DNA of 64,000 nucleotides from JBAZLV01 sp964586075 (GTDB lineage: Bacteria; Nitrospirota; UBA9217). A model generated the notes under the pieces. The model was given only the letters and a program-made list of their open reading frames with translations. It made no database searches and was not told where the DNA came from. The stretch is taken from positions 44,215-108,214 of the forward strand of contig CAZPGZ010000009.1 of the NCBI GenBank assembly GCA_964586075.1, written 5' to 3'. The position numbers and the translations under genes were made by a program. This document shows positions 1 to 8,699 of the stretch, one piece after another (the stretch's first letter is position 1; the number at the start of each line of letters is the position of its first letter).

Positions 1-1471
1 TGTTCTCCGAGTTTTCCAAATCCGCGATCGTACGGGCGACTTTCAGGATGCGGTTGTACGCGCGGGCGGAAAGCCCGAGCCGGTTCATGGCTGTTTCCAT
101 GAGCGCCTGACAGCTCTGGTCGATCTTGCAGTATTTTCTGAGGTGCCTCGGCCGCATCTGCGCGTTCGCGTAGATGCCGTCACTCTTAAAGCGTTCCTGC
201 TGGATCGCGCGCGCACCGGTCACTCGAGTACGGATGGCTTCGGATGCCTCACCCGGCGTGTCTGATGAAATTTCATTGAACTTGATGGCAGGCACTTCGA
301 CATGAATGTCGATGCGGTCAAGGAGAGGTCCGGACACTTTTGACCGGTATGTTTGAATCTGATGCGGCGTGCAGAAGCATTGATGAAACGGGTCTCCGTG
401 GAACCCGCATTTGCAGGGATTCATGGCAGCGACAAGCATCAGCGACGCGGGATAGGTCAGCGACGTCACGGCCCGGGAAATCGTCACCTGACCGTCTTCA
501 AGCGGCTGCCGGAGCGCTTCCAGCACGTTTCGTTTGAATTCCGGCAGTTCGTCCAGAAACAGCACTCCGTTGTGGGAAAGACTCACCTCGCCCGGTTTCG
601 GGATCTGCCCTCCTCCGATGAGTCCCGCGTCGGAAATCGTATGATGAGGCGATCGGTACGGCCGTGTGGCAATAAGCGGCTGCCCCTGCTTGAGCAACCC
701 CATGATACTGTGTATTTTGGTGGTTTCGATGGATTCTTCAAAGCTCATTTTGGGCAGAACCGAAGGAAGCCTTCGTGCCAGCATGGTCTTCCCCGATCCC
801 GGGGGACCGATCATGATAATATTGTGCCCCCCTGCCGCGGCGATTTCAACGGCGCGTTTGGCGTGTTCCTGCCCCCTCACTTCGGAAAAATCCTCCTGAT
901 ACGCTGAATAGGTATCCATGGCGCTCTGGATATTGATTATTTCGGGAGCGACTGAAGTTTTTCCACCGAAGAAATCGACGACCTGTGGCAGGGTCTGCAT
1001 ACCGAAAATTCTGACTGAATCCACCACCGCTGCTTCCTGAGCATTATCCGCAGGAATAATCATTCCGCGATAACCGGTTTTTTTTGCCAATACCGCCATG
1101 GAAAGCGCGCCCCGCACGGTCTTGACCCGTCCATCGAGAGACAGTTCTCCTGCAATAAGGTAGCCGTTTACCTGGTTTTGGTCCAGAATGCCTTCGGCGA
1201 TAAGCATTCCAATGGCGATCGGTAGATCGAAGGCCGACCCTTCTTTTTTGATATCAGCTGGCGCGAGATTGACGAGGACCTGCTTCAGGGGGAAATCGAA
1301 GCCGGTGTTTTTGAGAGCGGCACGCACGCGTTCCTTGCTCTCTTTTACGGCTGCATCGGGCAGGCCGACGGTTGAAAAAAAGGGCAGCCCTCTGCTTGCG
1401 ATGTCGACTTCAACTTCAACGGGATACGCATCGATGCCGAGCACCGCGGAACTGATCACTTTGGCGAGCAT
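1..1471 (-). CDS. YifB/ComM-family Mg-chelatase-like AAA ATPase (3' end cut by window)
   Basis: Reading the minus strand from the ATG at 1471 gives 490 codons with no stop before the window edge, so roughly the last 20 residues are missing compared with the usual length near 510. The N-terminus (MLAKVISSAVLGIDAYPVEV) is the ChlI-N/Lon-like region of this family. A Walker A motif GPPGSGKT lies near 800 in the DNA, followed by the LDELPEF Walker B segment and a C-terminal Mg-chelatase region. Family members such as ComM are hexameric helicases that promote branch migration during natural transformation; YifB proteins in non-competent bacteria have no settled role. A CAAGGAG-like ribosome site precedes the start. 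Family certain; exact role unknown. Confidence 0.93.
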   Translation of the reverse strand, partial: MLAKVISSAVLGIDAYPVEVEVDIASRGLPFFSTVGLPDAAVKESKERVRAALKNTGFDFPLKQVLVNLAPADIKKEGSAFDLPIAIGMLIAEGILDQNQVNGYLIAGELSLDGRVKTVRGALSMAVLAKKTGYRGMIIPADNAQEAAVVDSVRIFGMQTLPQVVDFFGGKTSVAPEIINIQSAMDTYSAYQEDFSEVRGQEHAKRAVEIAAAGGHNIIMIGPPGSGKTMLARRLPSVLPKMSFEESIETTKIHSIMGLLKQGQPLIATRPYRSPHHTISDAGLIGGGQIPKPGEVSLSHNGVLFLDELPEFKRNVLEALRQPLEDGQVTISRAVTSLTYPASLMLVAAMNPCKCGFHGDPFHQCFCTPHQIQTYRSKVSGPLLDRIDIHVEVPAIKFNEISSDTPGEASEAIRTRVTGARAIQQERFKSDGIYANAQMRPRHLRKYCKIDQSCQALMETAMNRLGLSARAYNRILKVARTIADLENSEN

Positions 1472-1641
1472 GAAGACTCCTTGTGAGAGTGTGGAGAAAA
1501 TGCCTGACGGCGCCGGAGGCAGAGCGGAAAAGAAATTGCCGCATCGACATCCTCGATTCAGACTTGTATTCCTAAAATTATCAGAACAGAGAATAGCAGA
1601 GGAACGGAAGGGTTGTCAATTGGAAATTACAATAAGAATAG

Positions 1642-3246
1642 TTATTCAAGCCGTGTAACAAAGGCCCCGATAAAACGCATGGACTTGAGATAGTCGCTGA
1701 ACAGGACCTCTTTTACCATGCCGCCACCGCGCTTTGTCGGGTGGTCTTTGTCGCCGGACGCATGGAGTACGTAAACTTTGCCGGATTTTATCCTGACGAT
1801 GGAAAGATGGCCGACGATTTCATCAACTGCTCGCTTTCGGGGGTCCTTTACCCAGTAGATGATATCGCCATCCTGGAGATTTTTCTGCAGCGCGCGCGTC
1901 GCAAGAACGTTCTTGGGGAGGATGTCAACCTGGTCGCGGCCTCTCGATCCGGCGATTGTCTGCGTCGAGCCAAGGGCAGCCGTAATGTCCCGGCCCCACT
2001 TGCCGCTCACCACCATGTCTTCGCCGTACTGGAACCGGTCATTATAATTGACGACAAGACCGTCCGCCAGCGCGCCTTTCATGATAAACCGGAGCGTGAG
2101 TGCCTTGGCCACCGCTTCTTCCGGAGTGCTGCTCTGGGCAAGTTCCACGGAGCGAAAGACATGGTACATGCAATCCGCCTTTTCATCAGCAATAATCCGG
2201 CTTGTGCGGACGTAGAACCCGAGAGGATCGGTATCGTACGGCGTCCCGATAAATCTGCCAGCCCAATACGCGATACGCTGCCCCACGGGGAGCGGCGCGA
2301 CGCGAGTTTGCGCGATCAATATCTCGTCGGCCGTCATGTCCGCCAATTTCTTCTTTTCTTCAGACTTCGCGCCGATGATTCTGAGTCCATACAGCAGTGA
2401 CTGGCTTGCCCTTCGGTCATGGATGCCTGCAATCCCTACCGAGCCTTTCCGCGTCGTCTGGAGGAAACGGCCGTTTCCCAGATACAGACCCATGCCGTTG
2501 CCGTGGAACAGGAGAATGTCTCCCGGCTCGAGATCTTTTTTCTGGATCTTTCTTGTTTTGGCGAGAAGCGCGTCCCCGTCCATCCCCAGGAAAAATCCGT
2601 GTATGCGATAGGCGACATAAATCAAACCCTGCATATCAATGCCCTGGGCCGTCACCCCTCCGGCAAAGTACCGCACATGCAAGAACTGTTTTGCCGTATT
2701 GACGATTTCATCCGCTTTTGTGTCATTTGCCAGCGGGTCGAGCGGTTTTTCAGGCATTGCTTCTGATGCCTTGATGACCGCAACCGACCGGTCGGGAAAC
2801 TGGACCTCATACCGGTCAGCGCTCTTTTTGAGCACCGGCAGGCGCGTGCCTGCGTAAAGCGCAACCTTGTGGTTGCCGGTTTTGTCGAGAATAAGCGCGT
2901 CGGATTTCGGCTTTGTGATGACGATCCACTGCCGCTTTGCATTCAGGTAATCGCGGTTTTTTCCTTTTGGCACCAGCACCGCCTCCTGCTGCACCCAGCC
3001 TTCGCGACGTTCCTGGGTTAAAATCGCAATGCGGTACCGGTTGTCCTGCTTTCCGAGTATACGCACTTCGTCACCCATAAGCAGTTGCGTTATGATCGGC
3101 GATTTTGCTTTGGTGTCACTGCGGACATTGGCAAGCGGTGTGGAAATAACGCCACGGGTATCATTTTTGGTTTCCTGGGCAAAGACGTGAAGCGGGGAAA
3201 AACCGGCAAGACAGCAGAAAAAAAATATGAGAAGTTTATTTTTCAT
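1642..3246 (-). CDS. Exported SH3 / tandem NlpC-P60-like cysteine peptidase with inactive first domain
   Basis: 534 residues. A signal peptide (about 1-23) is followed by a bacterial SH3 domain (about 32-92) and a second SH3-like segment (about 105-165), which suggests a periplasmic peptidoglycan-binding protein. Residues 175-290 align with NlpC/P60, but the motif normally reading GIDCSGL is GIDMQGL, placing Met205 where the catalytic Cys should be. The HVGIYLG segment is GMGLYLG, so the catalytic His is also gone. A second papain-like domain (about 320-534, possibly DUF1460-like) keeps Cys359 in KADCMYHV and His480 in IVGHLSIV. The first domain is therefore probably a binding module and the second the hydrolase. 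The tRNA-Leu(GAG) lies just upstream. Fold confident; substrate not known. Confidence 0.8.
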   Translation of the reverse strand: MKNKLLIFFFCCLAGFSPLHVFAQETKNDTRGVISTPLANVRSDTKAKSPIITQLLMGDEVRILGKQDNRYRIAILTQERREGWVQQEAVLVPKGKNRDYLNAKRQWIVITKPKSDALILDKTGNHKVALYAGTRLPVLKKSADRYEVQFPDRSVAVIKASEAMPEKPLDPLANDTKADEIVNTAKQFLHVRYFAGGVTAQGIDMQGLIYVAYRIHGFFLGMDGDALLAKTRKIQKKDLEPGDILLFHGNGMGLYLGNGRFLQTTRKGSVGIAGIHDRRASQSLLYGLRIIGAKSEEKKKLADMTADEILIAQTRVAPLPVGQRIAYWAGRFIGTPYDTDPLGFYVRTSRIIADEKADCMYHVFRSVELAQSSTPEEAVAKALTLRFIMKGALADGLVVNYNDRFQYGEDMVVSGKWGRDITAALGSTQTIAGSRGRDQVDILPKNVLATRALQKNLQDGDIIYWVKDPRKRAVDEIVGHLSIVRIKSGKVYVLHASGDKDHPTKRGGGMVKEVLFSDYLKSMRFIGAFVTRLE

Positions 3247-3306
3247 GCAAAGAAGTCAGGACTGCGAGATGGAAAACAGGATGTTCGTATAGTGACCGGC
3301 AAAAAA

Positions 3307-3391
3307 TGGTGCCGAAGGGGGGACTCGAACCCCCATGGGTTGCCCCACACGCCCCTCAAACGTGCGTGTCTACCAGTTCCACCACTTCGGC
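3307..3391 (-). tRNA. tRNA-Leu(GAG)
   Basis: The minus strand folds into a type II tRNA with a long variable arm. The acceptor pair GCCGAAG/CTTCGGC is followed by an encoded CCA. The anticodon stem CACGT/GCGTG encloses loop TTGAGGG, giving anticodon GAG (reads CUC/CUU). The T arm carries GGTTCGAGTCC. It lies between the peptidase gene and ilvE. Confidence 0.96.
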
Positions 3392-3463
3392 ACGTGCTTA
3401 CTGAATGATCGTAAAGAACCAAGAATGGTCATGCACCAGCCGACTATTCCCGGATCTGGTTGG

Positions 3464-4405
3464 TTATTTTTTTGCAACCGACTGCTTCGCTGATACATGC
3501 GTAAGCCAGTCTTCATGACGGCTGTCTTTGCCGTACACAATGTCAAAAAATGCGGACTGCAGTTCCTGCGTGACCGGACCGCGCGAACCTTTGCCGATAA
3601 TCCGGTTGTCCACCTCGCGGATCGGCGTGATTTCAGCCGCCGTGCCCGTAAAAAACGCCTCATCCGCTATAAAGAGTTCATCGCGGGTGAAACGCTCCTC
3701 TACCAGACGCATGTCGCGTTCAGCAGCAAGTTGCATGATTGAATCCCTGGTAATACCTTCCAGGATCGAGGTGAGCGGCGGAGTCTTTATCAAACCTTTC
3801 CGCACAATAAACACATTTTCACCGCTGCCTTCGGCAATATAGCCTTCGGTGTCAAGCAGCATGGCCTCATCATAGCCGTCTTTCAGCGCTTCGCGTTTTG
3901 CCAGCAGGGAGTTCGCATAGTTTGCCGTGGTTTTCGAGCGGACCATCGCGGAATTGACATGCGGCCTGATATAGGATGAAATCTTCACCCGAATTCCGTT
4001 TTTCATCCCCTCGTCGCCCAGATAGCTGCCCCACGGCCAGACTGCAATGGAAACTTGAACAGGGTTCTGCTTGGGATAAACCCCCATGGCTCCGTAACCA
4101 ATGTAAACAAGAGGACGGATGTAGCACGCGTCGATCTTGTTGACGCGAATGGTTTCGAGTATTGCCTCCGCAATCGCTTCGCGGGTAAACGGCATCTCCA
4201 TCTGCATGATATGCGCGGAATCGAAAAGACGATCGACATGCTCCTGCAAGCGAAAAACAGCTGGGCCGTTGCCGGTCTTATAGCACCGGATCCCTTCGAA
4301 TACCGCAGTGGCATAGTGAAGCGAATGGGTCAGTACATGCACATTGGCATCATTCCAGTTGACAAACGAGCCGTTCATCCATATTTTTTCAGTGGCTTGA
4401 AGCAT
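3464..4405 (-). CDS. ilvE: Branched-chain amino acid aminotransferase
   Basis: 313 residues, class IV PLP-dependent aminotransferase that interconverts Leu, Ile and Val with their 2-oxo acids in the cytoplasm. The family pattern is complete: the N-terminal IWMNGSFV strand, SLHYATAVFEGIR, the PLP lysine at about Lys158 (RSKTTANYANS), GYIAEGSGENVF, and the GTAAEITPI loop near the C-terminus. Length is normal for IlvE. The ATG at 4405 opens the first conserved strand only a few residues in, so the start is well placed. It appears monocistronic, with tRNA-Leu(GAG) downstream and a small unknown gene upstream on the same strand. No isoleucine-valine pathway genes are adjacent. Confidence 0.96.
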   Translation of the reverse strand: MLQATEKIWMNGSFVNWNDANVHVLTHSLHYATAVFEGIRCYKTGNGPAVFRLQEHVDRLFDSAHIMQMEMPFTREAIAEAILETIRVNKIDACYIRPLVYIGYGAMGVYPKQNPVQVSIAVWPWGSYLGDEGMKNGIRVKISSYIRPHVNSAMVRSKTTANYANSLLAKREALKDGYDEAMLLDTEGYIAEGSGENVFIVRKGLIKTPPLTSILEGITRDSIMQLAAERDMRLVEERFTRDELFIADEAFFTGTAAEITPIREVDNRIIGKGSRGPVTQELQSAFFDIVYGKDSRHEDWLTHVSAKQSVAKK

Positions 4406-4478
4406 AGGTGTACTTTATAACAGCCTGTCTTGAAATTGTCAATCGTTTTTTTGCAAGTCTTTATGATGAGGAACAGTG

Positions 4479-4518
4479 AAAAAAAAAGGCGCTTGAGTCG
4501 TTTGAGACTCTTGCGCCG
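4479..4518 (-). terminator. Intrinsic terminator downstream of the 65-residue gene
   Basis: On the minus strand GGCGC-AA-GAGTC pairs with GACTC-AA-GCGCC around a short loop and is followed by nine T residues. It sits about 70 bp after the stop at 4591. Confidence 0.8.
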
Positions 4519-4590
4519 ATATCATCAGAAAATTGTCATTAGGAGGGATACAATATGAGCCGGACATCCATGATGCGACAATGCTCCGGT

Positions 4591-4788
4591 TTAATCAGGA
4601 TATCTCAATTTCATTCGCGCGGCTTTTGCTTTTTCCATGCTGAGCAGACTCTGGAGTTCTTTAAAGTTAGTAAACGTGGCACTGCCCCTGCCCTCTGTCC
4701 CTATTTCTTCAATTGTTCCCAGAATAAGAGAATCGGTATTTTCATCCCGGCGGCAAATACGAACCAGATACGTGCTGTAAAATTCCAT
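4591..4788 (-). CDS. Small conserved hypothetical protein (65 aa)
   Basis: The start is taken at the ATG at 4788 because GGGAGGGGCC precedes it; the frame stays open to 4830 but has no ribosome site there. The product (MEFYSTYLVRICRR, ending KAARMKLRYPD) is 65 residues, soluble and rich in charged residues, without signal peptide or membrane segment. The centre, LGTIEEIGTEGRGSATF, has the look of a short beta-rich domain followed by a helix. I do not recognise a named family. A good ribosome site and a strong terminator downstream support a real independent gene. Confidence 0.65.
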   Translation of the reverse strand: MEFYSTYLVRICRRDENTDSLILGTIEEIGTEGRGSATFTNFKELQSLLSMEKAKAARMKLRYPD

Positions 4789-4977
4789 GGCCCCTCCCGC
4801 TTTGCGTGAAAAGCATAAACGCCTACACAATACCTTTCATCCGTGGGGTTGTAAATACCCAATACTGGGTATTTTTCGGGTAGCAACTGAGATTAGAGCG
4901 CAGGGAAGATGTGGATTGGCCAGATGAAATGGAAACTAGGTAAATCAAACGGGAAAGCAACTGATTGCAACTTTCTG

Positions 4978-5601
4978 CTAAAGAATTCCTTTTTTTCTTG
5001 CTTTGTAAATGGCATCGCTCCGATTTTTTGCCTGCAGTTTTTCGTAGGTATGCTTGATATGCGTATGCACCGTGTGGATGCTGATCCCCAGTCTTTCAGC
5101 AATTTCTTTATACGTAAGCCCCTCTTCGATCAGTTTGACAATTTCCGTTTCCCGCTGTGTCAGCAGGAACTGTTCGCCGGCAGCTTCATCCTGAAATTCC
5201 TGGATGATTTTTCGCGCAATTTTCGGGCTCATCGGCGCTCCGCCATTATGAAGCTCATAAATGGAATCGATAAGCTCTCGCGGGCTGCTTCCCTTAAGCA
5301 CATACCCTGAAGCACCGGCTTTTATTGCAGAAAAGACTCTTTCTCTGTCTTCGAAAACCGTGTGGGCGATTATTTCAAGCTCCGGTATGCTTTCTTTTGC
5401 TTTTTTGATGAGGTCTATTCCCGACATGCCGGGAAGTCCGATGTCCGTGATCATAATCTCCGGGGCAGCATTTCGCAGTCCCTTGACGGCTTCCTCGGCC
5501 GACCGGAAAGCACCGGTCACGGTTATTCCTTCAACCCCTGTTAAAAGCAAGGGAAGGCTCTCAATGAGAAGAGGGTCGTCTTCAACGATTACAATTTTCA
5601 T
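4978..5601 (-). CDS. LuxR/NarL-family response regulator
   Basis: 207 residues. An N-terminal receiver domain (about 1-120) carries the acidic pair Glu7-Asp8-Asp9, phospho-acceptor Asp53 (ITDIGLPGMSG) and the conserved Lys in VLKGSS. A C-terminal LuxR-type helix-turn-helix (about 140-207) begins LTQRETEIVKLIEEG and carries the recognition helix region ISIHTVHTHIKH. The start is placed at MKIVIVEDD because a receiver always begins there; the 20-residue upstream extension is not conserved-looking. The protein is a DNA-binding output regulator of a two-component system, but no kinase gene is adjacent, so its partner is unknown. Confidence 0.92.
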   Translation of the reverse strand: MKIVIVEDDPLLIESLPLLLTGVEGITVTGAFRSAEEAVKGLRNAAPEIMITDIGLPGMSGIDLIKKAKESIPELEIIAHTVFEDRERVFSAIKAGASGYVLKGSSPRELIDSIYELHNGGAPMSPKIARKIIQEFQDEAAGEQFLLTQRETEIVKLIEEGLTYKEIAERLGISIHTVHTHIKHTYEKLQAKNRSDAIYKARKKGIL

Positions 5602-5884
5602 AGAATAGCGGTAGCCCCGGAAAGCAGATAACGCAACAACGGCACAAAAGCATGCCATACCGCAGAACCGACGACAATGTGAAGCACGCTGTGTTCTATG
5701 TAATTTTTGTTCTGCGGCAACAGACGAAAGTCATTGTATGTCAATACCGCTATCCGGTCAAGCAGAAATTCATATAAGCATTTTTTTTATTCTTATTATA
5801 TGTGGTTTCCCCAGTTCATCGCCAAAAGCGTCAGCTGCGAAAAAAATGTCGGCTGATTTGCTGCCCCCGTTGACCAGAGTTGGT
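5602..5884. other. Intergenic region without a recognisable gene
   Basis: The stretch between the response regulator and the promoter of the universal stress gene is divergent upstream DNA. Short open frames exist but have no ribosome site and no family resemblance. Confidence 0.6.
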
Positions 5885-5913
5885 TTGACAATAATTCCCG
5901 CGCTCGCTATACT
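5885..5913 (+). promoter_or_regulatory. Sigma-70 type promoter upstream of the universal stress protein gene
   Basis: TTGACA at 5885-5890 and TATACT at 5908-5913 are separated by exactly 17 bp, about 70 bp before the gene start. This is close to the housekeeping consensus and implies strong basal transcription. Confidence 0.8.
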
Positions 5914-5985
5914 TAAAAAAAATCGTCTCGGAGGCAGTATAGCTGTTTTTTAACGGCATGTGACATTTGCCCCAAGGAGGCCGCT

Positions 5986-6447
5986 ATGGAAATAAAAACC
6001 ATTCTTTATCCGACGGATTTCTCTCACGGCGCGCGTGCAGCCATGGACCACGTCATCTCGCTCGCACAGGATTATAATGCAAAGTTGATTCTGCTCCATG
6101 TCATTCAGGATATCAGCGTGGCAGAATGGTTTATCCCCTCCTCGCTTTCCGTTGCGGAACTGCTGGAGGACCTGGAAAAAAATGCATGGAAGGAAATAGA
6201 CGCCCTGGGTGACGAAATTGTCGCAAAAGTAAAGACCGTTGAAAAAATAGTTGTCCGCGGCATGCCTTTTGTTGAAATTATCAGAACGGCAAAAGAAACA
6301 AAAGCAGATATGATTGTCATCGGGACCCACGGGAGAACGGGAATGGACCATGTGCTTTTCGGGAGCACCGCCGAGAAGGTCGTCCGGAAAGCGCCCTGTC
6401 CTGTGCTGACCGTACGCATGGCAGGCAAGGAATTCAAGATGCCATAG
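5986..6447 (+). CDS. Universal stress protein, UspA family
   Basis: 153 residues, single Usp domain. The N-terminal IKTILYPTDFS strand and the C-terminal ATP-binding pattern (GTHGRTGMDHVLFGSTAEKV, then APCPVLTVR) match the nucleotide-binding subgroup of UspA proteins, which form cytoplasmic dimers and accumulate under growth arrest or stress. An AAGGAGG ribosome site lies 5-6 bp before the ATG, and a near-consensus promoter lies about 70 bp upstream. The gene stands alone. Family assignment is secure; the specific stress is unknown. Confidence 0.93.
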   Translation: MEIKTILYPTDFSHGARAAMDHVISLAQDYNAKLILLHVIQDISVAEWFIPSSLSVAELLEDLEKNAWKEIDALGDEIVAKVKTVEKIVVRGMPFVEIIRTAKETKADMIVIGTHGRTGMDHVLFGSTAEKVVRKAPCPVLTVRMAGKEFKMP

Positions 6448-6837
6448 CCGTGCCGCTGTTACAACCCGGCTTTTGACTTTTCAGACACCCACATCACGGT
6501 TTCTCGCGTGAAGTGTCTCTATTATTCAATAAATCAATAACACCCCCTCTTGCTTCCAGCCGCATGAAGACATCCTCGCTTCATTTGCCTATTACATACT
6601 TGTTGCAGTATGCATATTGTGATATATTCTTTAAGATATAATTTGCTTCCTGATGTGGTGATTTTTGCAATTTTAAGAAAAGGAAATAGCACAATCGAAA
6701 TTAAGTAATATCGACTCAAAAAAACACCTCTTCGGCAATGACATTGCGCAGAATCTGTGGTGTCAGTTTTTCATTGACTTATCGCATATCATATATATAC
6801 AATACAAATATTTGAATATTACCTTAGATGAAAATCG
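6448..6837. other. AT-rich intergenic region with promoter
   Basis: No coding sequence is supported here. TTGACT at 6774-6779 and TACAAT at 6798-6803 (18-bp spacer) make a plausible promoter for the downstream lipoprotein gene. The surrounding DNA is much richer in A and T than its neighbours. Confidence 0.55.
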
Positions 6838-6849
6838 ATGGGGGTAGCC

Positions 6850-7725
6850 ATGCATCTTATTAAAAAGCATCTCCTTGTTTTCGTCTTATTTTTATTATTG
6901 GCAACTTGCACCGCAGGTTGCACAACTTATCGTGTTATACAGCTAGTCAACTCCCCTAAATATCAGGATTTTGTCGATGCGAACCCATTAGCGTTTGTTA
7001 AAATATCGCTCTTTGGAGTTTACGTAATAGAAAATAGTGACAACGAAATTGAAGTCTATAAAGTAGTGAAAGGATTTGCGGCATCGAAAGCAGATATTCG
7101 TGTCGGTGACCGAATCGTAAGCGTAAATAAAATTGATATCAAAAGCCGTGTTCAGTTATTCGAAATAATATTTGAAAGACTAAGTCCGGGAGATGCAATT
7201 GAAGTCAAATTGAAAAGAAATGAAAATTTATTGACAAAAAATGTTTCTCCTCAAACGAGGTATTTTTTTAAAGACCTATATGCACTCACTTACGAAATTA
7301 CTAAAAATAGCGGACCGGTAAATCTTGCCATTATTGTGAACTCATTAGAAGACAGCCGGCTGAGTAAAGCAGATATTAACCGAGTCAAAAGCACATTGAT
7401 CAGTCAATGGGGAAATGTTTATTTAACTTTTTTAAGACCTGAAAAGAACTTTAGTCTCATTGAAAGAGACAAGATAGATACAGTTCTAATTGACCTGGGT
7501 ACGCAACAGAGCGGATTGGTAGATACCGCATCTCAGCAAAAAGTTGGTTACATGCTAGGGGCATCACATTTGTTAGTGATTGATGGTTATGCCGAATACT
7601 TACTGAATAGCAAAACGCGATATATCGAATCTCATAAACTGATCGAAGTAAAAACTGGAAAGATATTAGCTAATGTACCTTATAGAATGAATAACGAGAT
7701 TTTGGAGTTTTTCAGAACACGTTAA
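6850..7725 (+). CDS. PDZ domain lipoprotein with CsgG/FlgO-like C-terminal domain
   Basis: 291 residues from the ATG at 6850, which follows a GGGGG run; an in-frame ATG at 6838 lacks a ribosome site. The signal peptide ends in a lipobox (TAGC), so it should be a lipidated envelope protein. Residues about 45-140 form a PDZ domain (IEVYKVVKGFAASKADIRVG then DRIVSVN), which in envelope proteins binds peptide termini. Residues about 150-285 resemble the nucleotide-fold domain of CsgG/FlgO lipoproteins, including the stretch FSLIERDKIDTVL with QQSGLVD and LGASHLLVIDGY. The pairing is uncommon. The gene is AT-rich relative to its surroundings, which hints at a different origin. Domain calls come from motif recognition only. 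Confidence 0.7.
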   Translation: MHLIKKHLLVFVLFLLLATCTAGCTTYRVIQLVNSPKYQDFVDANPLAFVKISLFGVYVIENSDNEIEVYKVVKGFAASKADIRVGDRIVSVNKIDIKSRVQLFEIIFERLSPGDAIEVKLKRNENLLTKNVSPQTRYFFKDLYALTYEITKNSGPVNLAIIVNSLEDSRLSKADINRVKSTLISQWGNVYLTFLRPEKNFSLIERDKIDTVLIDLGTQQSGLVDTASQQKVGYMLGASHLLVIDGYAEYLLNSKTRYIESHKLIEVKTGKILANVPYRMNNEILEFFRTR

Positions 7726-7923
7726 AAAGCAGCACGACAGCACAGTCCGCTCTCTTTTCTTTCCTGTTTTATGCAAATCTTGGGACCAAAATGATAATTT
7801 CAACTGCAAAAAATGATCATCATAGGCCAATAATTAAATATGTTGGCATTTTTGTCTTTCACATATCGGCATTCTAATTTTTGTATCTATATTGTGACTT
7901 TTTGCAATTAAATAACAGCTAGT

Positions 7924-7952
7924 GGGTCGGGTAGAGCAGAGCGAAACCCGAC
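7924..7952 (+). repeat. Palindromic intergenic repeat, copy 1
   Basis: GTCGGGT (7926-7932) and ACCCGAC (7946-7952) form a stem around AGAGCAGAGCGAA. The sequence belongs to a widely scattered type of bacterial intergenic palindrome with the core GGGTAGAGCGAAGCGAAACCC. Confidence 0.7.
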
Positions 7953-8009
7953 AGTCTTGATTATGGTATCGGCGCTCAGAATATGAGAACAAACAAGAGA
8001 TAAAAAAGA

Positions 8010-8042
8010 CGTTGGGTTTCACTTCGTTCTACCCAACCTACG
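8010..8042 (-). repeat. Palindromic intergenic repeat, copy 2 (inverted)
   Basis: GTTGGGT (8011-8017) pairs with ACCCAAC (8030-8036). Read on the minus strand it matches copy 1 closely (GGGTAGAACGAAGTGAAACCC), so copies 1 and 2 face each other across about 58 bp, like the ends of a small mobile or REP-type element. Confidence 0.7.
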
Positions 8043-8126
8043 AGCTGTGACACGCCAGAAGGCGGCGCGTCAGGCGCGCGTTGTCTGGTAGGTACGATTA
8101 AATTAAAATAAACTGGAGGAATTGAC

Positions 8127-8666
8127 ATGGCAAAGAAAATATTGATAGTGTTCCTTTTAGTTTTATTCAGTTTGTCGGCGTATGCAGCTGAAACGAAGCC
8201 CAGCGATAAATCAATTAGAGATCTATTGCAGGTAATGGACTCTCAAAAGCTGATTGAGAACACGATGTCACAGGTGGACAGCTTTATGAAGACAACGATG
8301 GAGCAGGCACTTAAAGGTCAGACGATTACCGCGGAACAGCAAAAGCAACTCGACAAAACGATGACAACAATGAACCAAATGTATAAAAAGGAAATGAATT
8401 GGGCGAAACTCGAACCCATGTTCATTAGGATCTATCGAGATTCGTTTAATCAGCAGGAGATTGATGGAATGCTTGCCTTCTATAAGTCGCAAGTGGGGCA
8501 GGCAGTGATAAAGAAGATGCCGGCTGTCATGCAGAATATGATGGGTGAGATGCAGAAAATGATGGGACCGCTGATGCAAAAGCTAATGGCCGCTATGCAG
8601 GAAGATATGGAGCAAATTAAAGCAAACGCTGATTCAAAAGAGCAAGATGTACACAGGCGTAATTAA
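8127..8666 (+). CDS. Exported DUF2059 family protein
   Basis: 179 residues with a clear signal peptide (about 1-20, ending AYA). The mature protein is helical and methionine-rich, and contains the DUF2059 signature around FIRIYRDSFNQQEIDGMLAF followed by YKSQVGQAVIKKMP. Proteins of this family are periplasmic and mostly uncharacterised. The tail has repeated MM-G/E-M elements (MQNMMGEMQKMMGPLMQKL), which could bind a soft metal such as copper; that is speculation. TGGAGGA lies 7 bp before the ATG. It stands alone between palindromic repeats. Confidence 0.85.
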   Translation: MAKKILIVFLLVLFSLSAYAAETKPSDKSIRDLLQVMDSQKLIENTMSQVDSFMKTTMEQALKGQTITAEQQKQLDKTMTTMNQMYKKEMNWAKLEPMFIRIYRDSFNQQEIDGMLAFYKSQVGQAVIKKMPAVMQNMMGEMQKMMGPLMQKLMAAMQEDMEQIKANADSKEQDVHRRN

Positions 8667-8671
8667 GTCGC

Positions 8672-8699
8672 AGTAGGTAGAGCAGGGCGTAACCCGACC
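8672..8699 (+). repeat. Palindromic intergenic repeat, copy 3 (degenerate)
   Basis: GTAGGTAGAGCAGGGCGTAA followed by CCCGAC matches copy 1 in order and orientation but has lost part of the left arm. It lies 6 bp after the DUF2059 stop codon. Confidence 0.55.

Larger units (their letters stand above)
7726..8126. other. Repeat-bearing intergenic region
   Basis: About 400 bp without a credible gene. It contains two palindromic repeat copies in opposite orientation and a GC-rich stretch with small hairpins (8046-8090) before the ribosome site of the DUF2059 gene. Confidence 0.6.

Noticed and set aside
7834..8022. 62-codon minus-strand frame through the repeat region
   Set aside because: It follows the palindromic repeats and has no ribosome site.
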